A DNA stretch of 64,000 nucleotides from Cenococcum geophilum 1.58 (lineage: Eukaryota; Ascomycota; Dothideomycetes; Gloniales; Gloniaceae). A program made the position numbers and the translations under genes. A model generated the notes under the pieces. It had not been told where the DNA came from. It ran no database searches and saw only the letters and a list, made by a program, of their open reading frames with translations. Where the stretch lies: NCBI GenBank assembly GCA_001692895.1, contig KV748258.1, positions 248,001 through 312,000 of the forward strand, given 5' to 3'. Of this stretch, positions 45,971-55,759 are shown piece after piece; position 1 is the stretch's first letter, and every line of letters begins with the position of its first letter.

Positions 45971-46891
45971 CCACCTCTTTAGAGCTGCTTTACAAAGTTA
46001 CACCACACATGCAACCTTACCAAAAGGTAGCGCCACACTTCAAAACTTATGCATACCCATCTTACCATCAAAAACAATCGATTTCCCAACTTTTAAGACC
46101 TAATTCCTACTACCTAGCGAGCTAGAGGTGGATTTATTTGTCGTTTTACCCTCTTTTCCCAACAGAAAATTTTCTCTAAGGGTGGCCCTAGCTTATAAGC
46201 GAGGCACGGACGGGAACACCAAAGCTACTACTACTACTACCACAATACCATAACTGCAAAATAGGAGCTAGTTTTTCTACTACCTTTTAGCCTAATCTCC
46301 CCAGAAATCTTCTAGTAGGATTAGTAAGGAAAAAGGGTATAAGGATAGTAAAAACTAGGGAGCCTTTCAATAAGATGCCGAAGCCTAGTAGGCATAAAAA
46401 AAACAACAACCTCCTATAGAAATAAGTGACAATAAGTCTACTTTCACTTTCTCTGCCCCTTCTCCTTCTCCTGGCTATTTGGGGACAGGAGAAAAAAGAG
46501 GACATCCTTAGTCTTCTACTGAAAAAGAAAACCAAAAACCTGCAAAAAAGATAACAAAACTTATAACTTTTACGGCTGGTTAACCTTAGTATATCCTTCC
46601 CTCCCCTTTCTCCAGAACAACACCTACAAAAGGGCCTTAGAAAGCCTAACCCAGGCCTATAAAGGGCCTAGAAGAAGGAAGAAGAAGAAAAAAAAAAGAA
46701 CAACGTTAAACACACGGCTAGAGGACTAGTACACCGCAGTTATATCCTATGCAGGAGAAAACTTCCCTTTATACAAGGGAAAGAAAAGACAAAAGAATCC
46801 CTAAAAAGGACTAGTCGAAAGAAGATAAGAGCTCCTCGTAAGGATAGGTGGCCCCTACCTATAAAGCCGAAACACTACCGCAGAGAGGTAA

Positions 46892-47794
46892 GGACAGGAC
46901 CTCCCTTCTTTATACCTCACTACCGGTTTGGTTCCTCATCAGCTTACCTTCTGCCTACCCCTTATCTACTGTCTACTAGAAGTAAGCGAAAAAGCAGCTA
47001 CAAGAAAGAAAGCTAGTCCTAAGTTAACAGCGAAAAGACTAACCTTCTAGACTACCATCTCCATACGAAATAAAGTCAATAACTATAATTGCATCAAATT
47101 GGCAAGTAAAAAAGTTTTAGCATCGATAGCTAGAACAAAAGGAAAACAAAATATTCTCCTTATAACTACAGAAGAGTATAATGCAGATTTCTTAGTCAAA
47201 TATAAGGATATCTAGTATAACTGCTTTACCTTTCAAAGAGAACAAAAACTAGAACTATGGGTTCAAATTATAGCCCACGGGGTTCCTACCCTACCTTTCC
47301 TAGGAGAAGGAGGCTCTAAGCTCTTAAAGGAAGAAATCGAGACCTTTAATCCTATANGGATACAAGGACTACCTAGATGGATCTTATCTAGTGAAAAAAG
47401 ACACAATCCACAGACCAGATTTGGCTCTATAGTTTTTACTATAGAGAACGAAGAAAAAAGACAAGAAATCCTTAAGCAAAAAGAGATATCAATTGCAGGT
47501 ACAGCTACTAAGGTAGTAAAATATCTCGAAGTCTCTCCTACTACGCAGTGTACGAGCTGCCAAAAATTTGGCCATATAGGAGACAGGTGCTCTACTAGGG
47601 CCTGCAGATACTGTGCAGCTGCACATTTATCTAAAGACNATTCCTGTTCTACCTGTATAATAACAGGCAAGCCTTGCCAGCATACCACCCCTCTTTGCAT
47701 TAATTGTAAAGAAAAACACTTTGCTAATAGTAAAGACTGCAAGACTCTTAAAGCAGCTAAACTAGTACGCGAAGAAGATTCTATGGAAGAATAA
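46892..47794 (+). pseudogene. Tad1-like LINE ORF1 (gag-like, three zinc knuckles)
   Basis: The frame ends at TAA 47792-47794. From 46892 there are only two internal stops, TAG at 47048 and at 47213; the latter stands where the family has Trp (KDI-W-YNCF). Readable parts: TTISIRNKVNNYN, NILLITTEEYNADFLVKYK, LWVQIIAHGVP, LPRWILS, GSIVFTIENEEKRQEIL. The knuckles follow: CTSCQKFGHIGDRC (about 47551-47592), CRYCAAAHLSKDxSC (about 47602-47646) and CINCKEKHFANSKDC (about 47698-47742). N calls fall at 47357 and 47639. ORF1 proteins of this kind bind the element RNA. The frame continues upstream with further stops (46889, 46862, 46826), so the true start is uncertain. Confidence 0.88.
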
Positions 47795-47811
47795 AACAGA
47801 TAGGATTCTAG

Positions 47812-48120
47812 AAGGAGGCAACTCCTACTAGGCTCTTAAAAAGATATTAGAGAGCAAAAGAATAGAAATAAATTGCACAAGGACAGGGACAGGTGTTAGG
47901 ATTTCCTATGGTTTTTCCTACCGTTTTCTTATTCCCTAGTAGTTGCAGTACCTTAGTGTTTTATTAAGGAGCTATATACCCTTAGGGGTTTATAAACTAC
48001 TAGGACATAGCTACTAGTACATATTAAGCTGCCTAGAAAGGATTCATGTATATAGAACTATAGCGCCATAGCCTAGAGGCTGCATGCGCAGTATTGTACG
48101 TAGTATAATACAACGGACCT

Positions 48121-48147
<27 letters not shown>
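47812..48147 (+). other. LINE 3' untranslated region and poly(A) tail
   Basis: It runs from AGAAGGAGGCAACTCCTACT to the A-run at 48120-48147. It contains the inverted repeat GGAGGCAACTCC and the conserved TAGCGCCATAGCCTAGAGGC block seen in the two other LINE tails. A LINE reverse transcriptase acting in trans would recognise such a tail. Confidence 0.8.
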
Positions 48148-48152
<5 letters not shown>

Positions 48153-48160
48153 TGCTTTAC

Positions 48161-48540
48161 TAACTAGTCCCAATATAAAGAATAGAATTATCAGCTCTCT
48201 TATTGTTATTCACTTAATTAGTAGCACAAATCTTATATCTCGTCTCGCTATGCACCTTTTATTCCGTTTCTTACTTTAAGTCTTATATTTCGTTCTACTG
48301 CCTATATTAAAAGCTTACATCTTATCCTACTTCTTATATTAAGACTCGCATTCCGTTCTATTTCTTATATCGCTTTTAGATTACTCTTATTAGCATCCAC
48401 TATTATTTTAAGTTAACACTATTAGCATACCTTCTTATTATAACTGTTAGGATTATCTTATTATATTATTGTTAATTGTCTAATATATTATCCGCTCTAC
48501 TGTCTTTATAAGTCACTCTATATTATTCTATATTAAGCTT
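48161..48540 (+). other. Stretch before the helicase relic
   Basis: It contains two or three degenerate copies of a TCTTATATTNCGTTCTATT unit (48227-48375) and otherwise no recognisable feature. It may hold the promoter and N-terminus of the following pseudogene, but no start codon is convincing. Confidence 0.35.
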
Positions 48541-51500
48541 TTACCCGCTTATAAATATATAGGGTCCCTAACTATAATAGCGGCGCCATATCCAGAATCT
48601 AGTTGGTACTTAACTACTACGACTAATAAGAACTTATTATAAATAAGTGGTCCAAAGCTGCAGCAAGGACTTATAATTAATAAAAAAACATATAGCGAAA
48701 TCCTCTAATACTGTGCTAGCGAAATTAATAAAGCGTCTAGCGGTAGGTTGTTAACGTCTAAACCCGTGCAAAATGGAGTTAAGCGCATAGTCTTTAACCT
48801 TCTTAATACTAAGTATGGGCACGTGTTCAAGAGATCCGATCTACTATTAGAGTTTAAAGCTTTCGCTATCGCCGCCAAAAAATCTATATGGCGACACATA
48901 ACGACCAACAGACGTAGAGGCGTGGAGGTTATAATAACTAATGCTGTTCAAAAGCGTAGCGCCTTATCTTCTAGAGAGCAGTTTATCGACTTATCTAGAT
49001 TAAGGGCAACCTCCGAGGCTGCCTAGGTGCTCGGTAATCTGTCTATTAAAGCCCTATAACAGCTAAATACTACACCTACACCATTCTATAAAATAAGCTT
49101 TACTGTGTACAGTTACCTAAACAAAACGCCATTTACTGGGGCCCCTATTCTATATAGATTCGCATTAAAAACTAAGCATAAGTATCTGTTATCCGATTCT
49201 CCAGAGAAAATTAATGTATATTACTATGGATATAACAAGCTGTAGGCCGCGATAAGTAAAAACTTCTTAGCGGATAAATACAGGGATGGCTAGACTATAG
49301 TAGATCTGACTACTGGTATACTAATTCTTAACTACATAAACCTAGCATTTATAGTGCTTTCTGTAAAGAAGGCCAGACTTAATATAATTATAATTAGAGT
49401 TAAAGATCCTAATTGGATTATAAAGTGTAAGAGACTTTATAATTTATAAGATTATATAATATTATATAGAGTTGTCTAACGTATATTTATAGGCACAAGA
49501 TTTAATAAGGGTAATTTTAAGTCTAACTCTAACCCTAATATTATACGACTAGTGCCGACTAGGAGAAGAATAGATATACCTGCCCTGGGTTAAAGTAGTT
49601 ATAAGTAGTTAACCCTAAAGTCCACGCTACCTATACCTAAGCAGTTAAATCCAAAGCCTACGTTAACCCTAAAGTCCACGCCACCTATACCTACTAATGC
49701 ATTATTAGCCGTACGGCCAGCTATAATTAAAACTGCTTGTAGCTGGACCCGTAGTAGTAAAGACCAGCCCTTACTAGATAAATTAGAGCTCTTAAAAGGC
49801 GTAGATCTAAATAAAGTATAAACATTTAAAATAATGCCATAGGATGAAATAAAAGGATAGTGTAATAAATAGCTAAAGTCTAATCGCGAAATGTTTATTA
49901 ATATATTATTTAAGGATATAAATAATAACCCTAACCTAATTTATATTAGGGAAATTAATTTTAACCGCATATAGGAGCGCCGCCACTTTAACGCCTTAAT
50001 TAACCCTATTTTAACTAATAAGGAACTAAAAGACAAGCATAAAAATAAAATTAAGGAGGTTAATTAGGAAGTTAATCACCTAAAGGACGTATAAGAAGCA
50101 CATATTAACCTAATATTATGGGTAAAGGCGTTATAGTTCCTCTTATTTCCGTTAACTATTCGCAATACTCTTTAAGACGCAACCTTCTACTTACACGGCA
50201 TGAAAAAGGGTAAAGCTATGTGGATATATTAGCTGCTTAGTATTACCTATGCTCTTCTTAATTATGCAACCCTAGGTAGAACCTTTCTTGCGGATACGAT
50301 GGGTTTAGGTAAGATACTTTAAATGCTTTTAATCTGGTACACCGGTGTATTAATAACTAAGATTAACCTTAACTGGCTTAATTAGAAAAATTAAAAAGGT
50401 AGAGATGAAAGTCTTTACCTTGCCCCTAGTACGGATAAACACCCACAGCCGCCTAACGCCTAATACCCGAGTTAAATAGATAGCATGCCATAGTGCTATT
50501 ATGTTAAGGGAAGTATCGCCAGAAAATTTCTTAACCGGCCAGTAGGACCAACTATATATATTACTAGATAGAATCTACTACCCTAAGCAGTTAAAGATAT
50601 TAAATTATGGTTTAAGACCTTAGAACTAAATAATTTTATTTCTAGAGGCAAACTATAAATCCGCGTGCGCTATATGGCTTTTATTAGGTCTAGTATAAAG
50701 AAGTATAATTTTATAGATAAAGATAGGGATATTCTTAAACCTATAAAATATAAAGGAGAAGGTAAAGTGGTCTGGTGGAAAATGGACCTAAAATTGGCTT
50801 TATATCTTATAATTATAACCTTATAAACTTAGGCAACAACCTAGACCGCTTAGAAACAGTATAAAACCATTTTTAATCTCTATAGAGACGGTGGTCCTTA
50901 TTATATCGTTAGTGGGATTTTTACTAACAAGTTCTATACAGATAGGTTAGAGATAGGTTATTTAATAAAAATCGCTAAATAAGTGTATAATAATTAAGCA
51001 GTATTTCCTCGCTTCTAATGCCCGGGCCAGTCTTATAAGGACGGTAATAGTAAAATAACCTACTACACCTCTTAACCTTTAGTAGTGTTTACTTCCGGTA
51101 TGCTAACTAGCAAAGGTTTTACGAGTCTAATTCCCGCCTTAGAAATTTTTAGGGCCCCTAATTGGACGGATTCCCCAAATGCAAAATTAATTAATAATTG
51201 TAATATTAAAGCGTTAATTAAATATAAAAAGCTAGGAGCAGTTAATTGCTCTTCTTTTCCAAATAAGGTTATTACGGGCTTTAAAAAATGCTCCTCTTTA
51301 ATTATAAAGGTTTTAATTATGCGTAAGATAGGGGAAAACCGATAGTTTAATGGGAGGGTAATTAATAAGCTACCACTAGTCATTTACTAAGACTGCTATA
51401 TAACGAACGATTTAATATTTAAACCGTATATTAAGAAGCTCTGGCGTAGAGTATCCCTAGAAGCTTTTAAACAGCTAAATAAAGCTTTTAGACACTAGAA

Positions 51501-52420
51501 AGCTAAAGGAAGAAAAGGAGAAAAACCCGTTTTTAATATAGATCAATTTCTAGAGGGAGCCGATCGCTTATTAAAAATTTTTGCTATCTTTCTAGGCCTA
51601 GCTAAGGTAGGAGATAAGTGGTAGGATGCGTAGTGGAAGGATAAAACAAAAGTTAGAATAAAGCCGAGGTAGATAGTTAATAAGTTCCGTAGCAAAAAAT
51701 GGGATAAACCTTTAGACAAGAATCCACTTTAGAAGAATTAGAGTATAATTACTAACTCTAGGAAACTAAATAAAATTATAAAATATATTAATAAAGTACT
51801 TAAAAGGAATCCTAATAAAAGACTACTGTTTAGCAGTTACGAACTAGCGGCATATACGCTATTACGCCTCATAAGTTAGCTATTAGACTAATAGTAAACT
51901 ATTACTAATAATATAATATAGTATTTCTATAAAAGGCTCGGCCAGTCTAAATATTTAACTATTTGCTAGATAGAGTCCAGGACATCCCTAAAAGACTAGG
52001 AGGATATTTATAAAGCGTTTCGTATTCTAATAGGCGGTCCTTACTAGAATAACATAGTCTAGTTTCTCATTATTAACCGAAGAGTTAAAGGAGAGGGTTT
52101 AAATTTGGTCTCTACGTATAGAGTTTATCTACTTAAACTAGCGACAATAGTAGATATAGAGGTATAAGTGTTTGGCCGAGCTGCTAGATCTAGACAGCCA
52201 GCGCTGGTAGTTGCTGCGTTAATAACGTATAGTATAGATAAGTGGAACCCGATTAATATGGTTATGTTAGCAAGGCGTATAATAACTAAAAGGATAATAA
52301 TTAATAAGTTTTATAAAGTGTTTAAAGCCCAACCTATTTAGTAGGCTAATAATAATATAATAGAAATAGCGTAGCTAGTATAGTTGGAGCAGCAACCCCC
52401 TATAATAAGAGTATGTCTTA
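48541..52420 (+). pseudogene. SNF2-family helicase relic in one frame
   Basis: A single plus-strand frame can be followed for about 3.9 kb through more than 40 TAG/TAA codons, nearly all explainable as mutated Gln or Trp. The Walker A region at about 50281-50330 reads TFLADTMGLGKIL, the SNF2 motif I signature (LADxMGLGKT). Near the C-terminus (52070-52210) it reads VKGEGLNLVSTYRVYLL and VFGRAARSRQPA, matching helicase motifs V and VI. The N-terminal 500 codons (for example GVKRIVFNLLNTKYGHVFKR at about 48775) belong to no family I recognise. It would be a DNA-translocating ATPase. Whether it was a host gene copy or transposon cargo is unknown. Confidence 0.82.
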
Positions 52421-52423
52421 ATA

Positions 52424-52447
52424 TAATATATATATATATATATAGAC
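52424..52447 (+). repeat. (TA)n microsatellite
   Basis: A run of alternating T and A lies directly beyond the helicase frame. There are other AT-rich tracts in the following 400 bp, with no gene visible between 52448 and 52870. Confidence 0.8.
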
Positions 52448-52876
52448 AATATATAACTATTTAATATTTTATAATATATTATCTTAGTATTAACCACCTT
52501 ATAACTAACTAAACCTTAAAAAGTTTAAATTTTATCCGGATTAATATTACTCTAGCTACTAACTACCTTAACACCTATTAAGTAATCTAGCCTATAACCC
52601 TACCAACTCTTATTCCTAATATACATTAACAATTCCTATTAAGGTATATCCTCTTTACTAATAGACTATATATATATGCCATCTTTATTATTCCAAAAGC
52701 CTAATCGGTATATAAGAGGATTATCTTATAACTAAAGCTCCCTCTATATCTCAAATTATTATAAGAAGTAAGATAGCATTAGAACAGATAAACTAATATT
52801 TATAACTACCGCTTTCGTCCACCAATTACACAGTTATAGCGTATATACGTAGTTGTCTACTATAAGGGGGAACCAT

Positions 52877-52990
52877 TAGTGGTAGTTTTCGAGATCTTAC
52901 TATCCTGTATAAAACTTTCACTACTACCTATAATGTCTTAACGACTACTAGCTCCTACCCGCACGCTATATAACATCTATACAAAATCTC
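52877..52990 (-). mobile_element. SINE-like family fragment (copy 4)
   Basis: Its minus strand follows the 5' third of the SINE-like element (equivalent to 23110-23225): CGTGCGGGTAGGAGCTAGTA, then TAGTAGTGAAAGTTT and AAGATCTCGAAAACTACC. Unlike copies 1-3 it is strongly RIP-mutated, implying greater age. Confidence 0.65.
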
Positions 52991-53530
52991 TAACGGTAAA
53001 GAAAAGCGTACCCTAATTATTTTATTTAATCTGCCTTTTACCTTTTTTTATTAGTATAAGATATCGAATTAACCTATAATATAATACTAACTAGAATAAT
53101 TGGCAAACCTAGCTCCGCTAGATAAATATACTTAATTATAAGGACCGAAACCCCGTTACTATTAAGCTTGTTATACTATAAAATAAAAGGGCTATTATCG
53201 ATATTGGTATGTTTTAAAGGCACTTTATTAGCCGGCACTAATAGATATAAGTTAATGGACTACCTACTACTTTGTGTTTAATGGTTTTAAGAACAATAGG
53301 GTAAAATATGCTGTTATTTGTCGTGCTCTTACTAACTATAACATTTAATTTATTATAGGCTAGAAATTTAACCTTAAAGACAAGCAAAAGGCAGACTTTT
53401 AGGATATATTAGATATGTTACAGATAAAACCTTTATATAACCTACCTGTATTAGAACACCTTAATAGCAGTACTATACCGTTAGATTTCGCTATTAGGCA
53501 TTAGTAACTGAGCAACCTTAAATCTTCCCC
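52991..53530 (+). other. Gene-free stretch
   Basis: Short readable pieces exist on the plus strand (for example ARNLTLKTSKRQTF) but no family, start codon or length supports a gene. It is probably an old transposon fragment. Confidence 0.3.
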
Positions 53531-53544
53531 TCGTTGCCTGGCCC

Positions 53545-53785
53545 TAAGCCTTATTACGTCGCTAAGACTTATTACATTATTAAGTTTTATTGCATTACCG
53601 CTAAGCCTTATTACGTTGCCGAGCCTTATTACATTATTAAGTCTTATTACATCGCCAAGCCTTATTACGTCGCCGAGCCTTATTACATCATCAAGTCTTA
53701 TTATATTGCTAAGTCTTATTATATTGCCGTCGAGCCTTATTACGTCATTAAGCCCTATTGCATTGCCGCCGAGCCTCCTAGCTAG
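53545..53785 (+). repeat. 18-bp minisatellite (CCTTATTACRTYGCCRAG)n
   Basis: About 13 units of 18 bp, with some of 15 or 21 bp, all multiples of three, so frames stay open on both strands. The translations are hexapeptide repeats (AKPYYV on plus, IRLDDV on minus). Because both strands and several frames are open, this is a property of the unit and not evidence of a protein. Confidence 0.88.
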
Positions 53786-53794
53786 ATTAAGCAA

Positions 53795-53858
53795 TTGGAC
53801 GTCGCGTATTTAACTTCTAGGCGTGGCGGGTTCGATTCCCACTTGTCGCGCATCAAAA
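53795..53858 (+). pseudogene. tRNA-like 3' half with B box
   Basis: GGGTTCGATTCCC (53829-53841) is a canonical T-arm/B-box sequence for RNA polymerase III. It is followed by CACTTGTCGCGC, which would be an acceptor strand. No matching 5' acceptor strand or clear anticodon arm is visible upstream. Directly after it come three ATCAAAAAT-type units (53851-53877), like the tail of a tRNA-derived SINE. It is a tRNA remnant or SINE head, not a functional tRNA. Confidence 0.45.
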
Positions 53859-53889
53859 ATATCAAAAATATCAAAAAAGAAGGTCGTTT

Positions 53890-54840
53890 CCTATTAAATC
53901 AGGCGTTAGTAAGGCTCTAAATTGAGCTTGTATTTTCGTACGTGTCCCGCAACACCTAAAGTCATTAACGAAATCTCAGCACTATATACTAAGCATGTCG
54001 GCTCTTCTATGTTGAGTTTTAATTACGTTAGGCTAGCTCTAAATTATAGCAAGAGGCAGAACGCACCATACTACTACGCCACAAGGACTTTGAAATGTAA
54101 TTTTATAAATTTAACTAAATTATAACCCCTTTTTAAACCTTATGATTAAACCAGATCCTTAGGGAGAGATCCCTGTATCAAATTTTAGGGAACGTTTGGT
54201 TACGACTTTAGATTAAATCTAAAGGCCATAGAATATATCCGAGCTAAAGCTCAAATCTAATTCTAATATAATCATTTAGTTAATTTAGCGACTTTCTGAT
54301 CCGAAAGCTTCTCCAGATCGGTAAGCGCGTTAAATTCGCAAGCTATACCGTATATAGAATCTAAATTTATAAATATAGGGTATCTTTATTACTATAGTGG
54401 CTACTATAGCAACGGGGGCGCCATATTTCAGTGAGCAGTTAATCTGCTATGTCTCTGCCACTGCAGTAGCAAGGCATCTTAAGTTTAATACCACGCCAAG
54501 TATTATAACTTTCCTGCAGTAACTAAGCAACCCTAAACTAAAGTGATTATAGAACTTACCATACTACTACGCCGTAAAGGCCCTTAGTTATAGTCTTATA
54601 AATTTAATTAAAATATAAACACCTTCCTAAATCTAATAATTAAATATTTCCACGTGCAACACTATGCTAAGAATCACAATATAGATTGCTTAGACATAGC
54701 TTTACTATAATACAACGGCTCTACGCTAATTAATTAATCTATAAGAGATTTAGGTAGTAAAATTACTGCTAAAAGTTACTGCCCAGATCCTGGCCGACAA
54801 ATACCCACAACTATAATCTTAGTAAATGGCAAAAAGTATA
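53890..54840 (+). other. Non-coding stretch with a diverged duplication
   Basis: Two related blocks about 480 bp apart (near 54057-54125 and 54540-54618) share CCATACTACTACGCC and TATAAATTTAA(C/T)TAAA. They suggest an old tandem duplication. The 67-codon frame at 53922-54125 lies partly in the first block and resembles nothing known. No gene is supported. Confidence 0.4.
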
Positions 54841-55201
54841 TAGCAGTATTAAGACAATAGTAGGACAATATAAGATAATAATAGGATAATATAATATAAT
54901 GGTAGGATAATAATAGGATAATATAATATAATAGCAGGACAATAATAGGATAATATAATATAATGGCAGGATAATAGTAGGATAATATTAGGACAATATA
55001 ACACAATAGTAGGGCAATAATAGGACAATATAACACAATAGTAGGACAATATAACACAATGGTAGGATAATGTAATATAATAGCAGGATAATATAACATA
55101 ATGGCAGGATAATGTAATATAATAGCAGGACAATGTAATATAATAGCAGGACAATATAATATAATGGCAGGATAATATGGGATAATATGGGACAATATAA
55201 C
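54841..55201 (+). repeat. Minisatellite of 11- and 21-bp units, left part
   Basis: Units of the type GGAYAATATAATATAATRGCA and GGAYAATARTA alternate for 360 bp. Element D is inserted in the array; 61279-61325 is its right remainder. A 150-codon minus frame of YPAIILHY-like repeats spans it but arises from the unit and is not treated as a gene. Confidence 0.85.
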
Positions 55202-55374
55202 TGTTGGTGTCATAGGGTAACTTACCAATGCTACTTAAGTAGACACAGTGAATGTTAATTATAATGCTTATTGTTAAGAATCAGGGGGTGGGTGAGGAAC
55301 CTAAGGTTCCTCACCACGCTAGTGCCGCGGCGACACGTGACGACACGTGACGACCGCTTGCCTCATTCCCGACA
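55202..55374 (-). repeat. LTR of Copia D (3' LTR)
   Basis: It begins TGTTGGTGTCATAGGG and ends TTCCCGACA. It contains a hairpin with 11-base arms GTGAGGAACCT/AGGTTCCTCAC (55292-55314) and a tandem CGACACGTGA repeat (55331-55350) with CACGTG cores, a typical bHLH/bZIP factor site. Unlike the internal region it keeps many CpA and CpG sites. Confidence 0.95.
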
Positions 55375-55516
55375 CTAGCAACTCTTCTTTTATAGTTGCC
55401 ATCTATATACACTTGTAGATTGCTACTATATAAAGATACAAAGCTAAGGAAAAGAAGAAGAAGAAATAAAGGGGAAGAAATAGCGTAGGTAGATGTACGG
55501 GTTTATGTAAAGATGT

Positions 55517-55718
55517 TAGTTCCGCTTACCGCTCTTAGCTAAGCTAATGGCGATTTTCTATCCTGGGGATAGAAAATCCTAATTAGCCAGCTTAATAAAT
55601 AGCGTTAGTAAAACTCCACACCGCCACCTAAATTAATTAGGTATGGCGCTCTTAGCAAGAATCTAACTAATTAAATAACTTTAACCGGTGGTTGAAGTTT
55701 TATAAGATCTTAACTTCT
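55517..55718 (-). other. Shared 3'-terminal hairpin module, full (Copia D)
   Basis: Same order as in element C. There is a long imperfect fold with arms starting AGTTCCGCTTAC and ending GTAAAACT, with a tip GATTTTCTATCC/GGATAGAAAATC (near 55550-55577). Next comes a hairpin CGCCACCTAA...TTAGGTATGGCG, then AACTTTAACC/GGTTGAAGTT (about 55677-55699), ending AGATCTTAAC. It sits between the RNase H end and the 3' LTR. Confidence 0.8.
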
Positions 55719-55759
55719 CTAAATTTCCCTTTTAACCTAACCTTTAACTTATATATATA

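Larger units (their letters stand above)
45994..48147 (+). mobile_element. Gag-only LINE (half-LINE) with poly(A) tail
   Basis: This 2.15-kb element is flanked by the 13-bp target duplication AGAGCTGCTTTAC (45981-45993 and 48148-48160) and ends in about 28 A residues. It holds a gag-like ORF1 with three CCHC knuckles, followed after only about 18 bp by the 3' untranslated region shared with 36511-36850 and 62596-62734. No reverse transcriptase or endonuclease frame is present. RIP damage is light compared with everything around it, so it is probably a late arrival. The organisation resembles mammalian HAL1 elements; in fungi the ORF1 type is that of Tad1-like LINEs. Confidence 0.85.

Noticed and set aside
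47263-47742. 159-codon minus-strand frame
   Set aside because: It is the antisense shadow of the LINE ORF1, whose plus frame shows three zinc knuckles.
51072-51383. 103-codon minus-strand frame
   Set aside because: Antisense shadow of the helicase relic; the plus frame continues the helicase reading.
54776-55228. 150-codon minus-strand frame rich in Tyr, Pro and Ile
   Set aside because: It is produced by the minisatellite unit; a second frame in the same strand is also open and the frame is interrupted by the insertion of D. No start or family.
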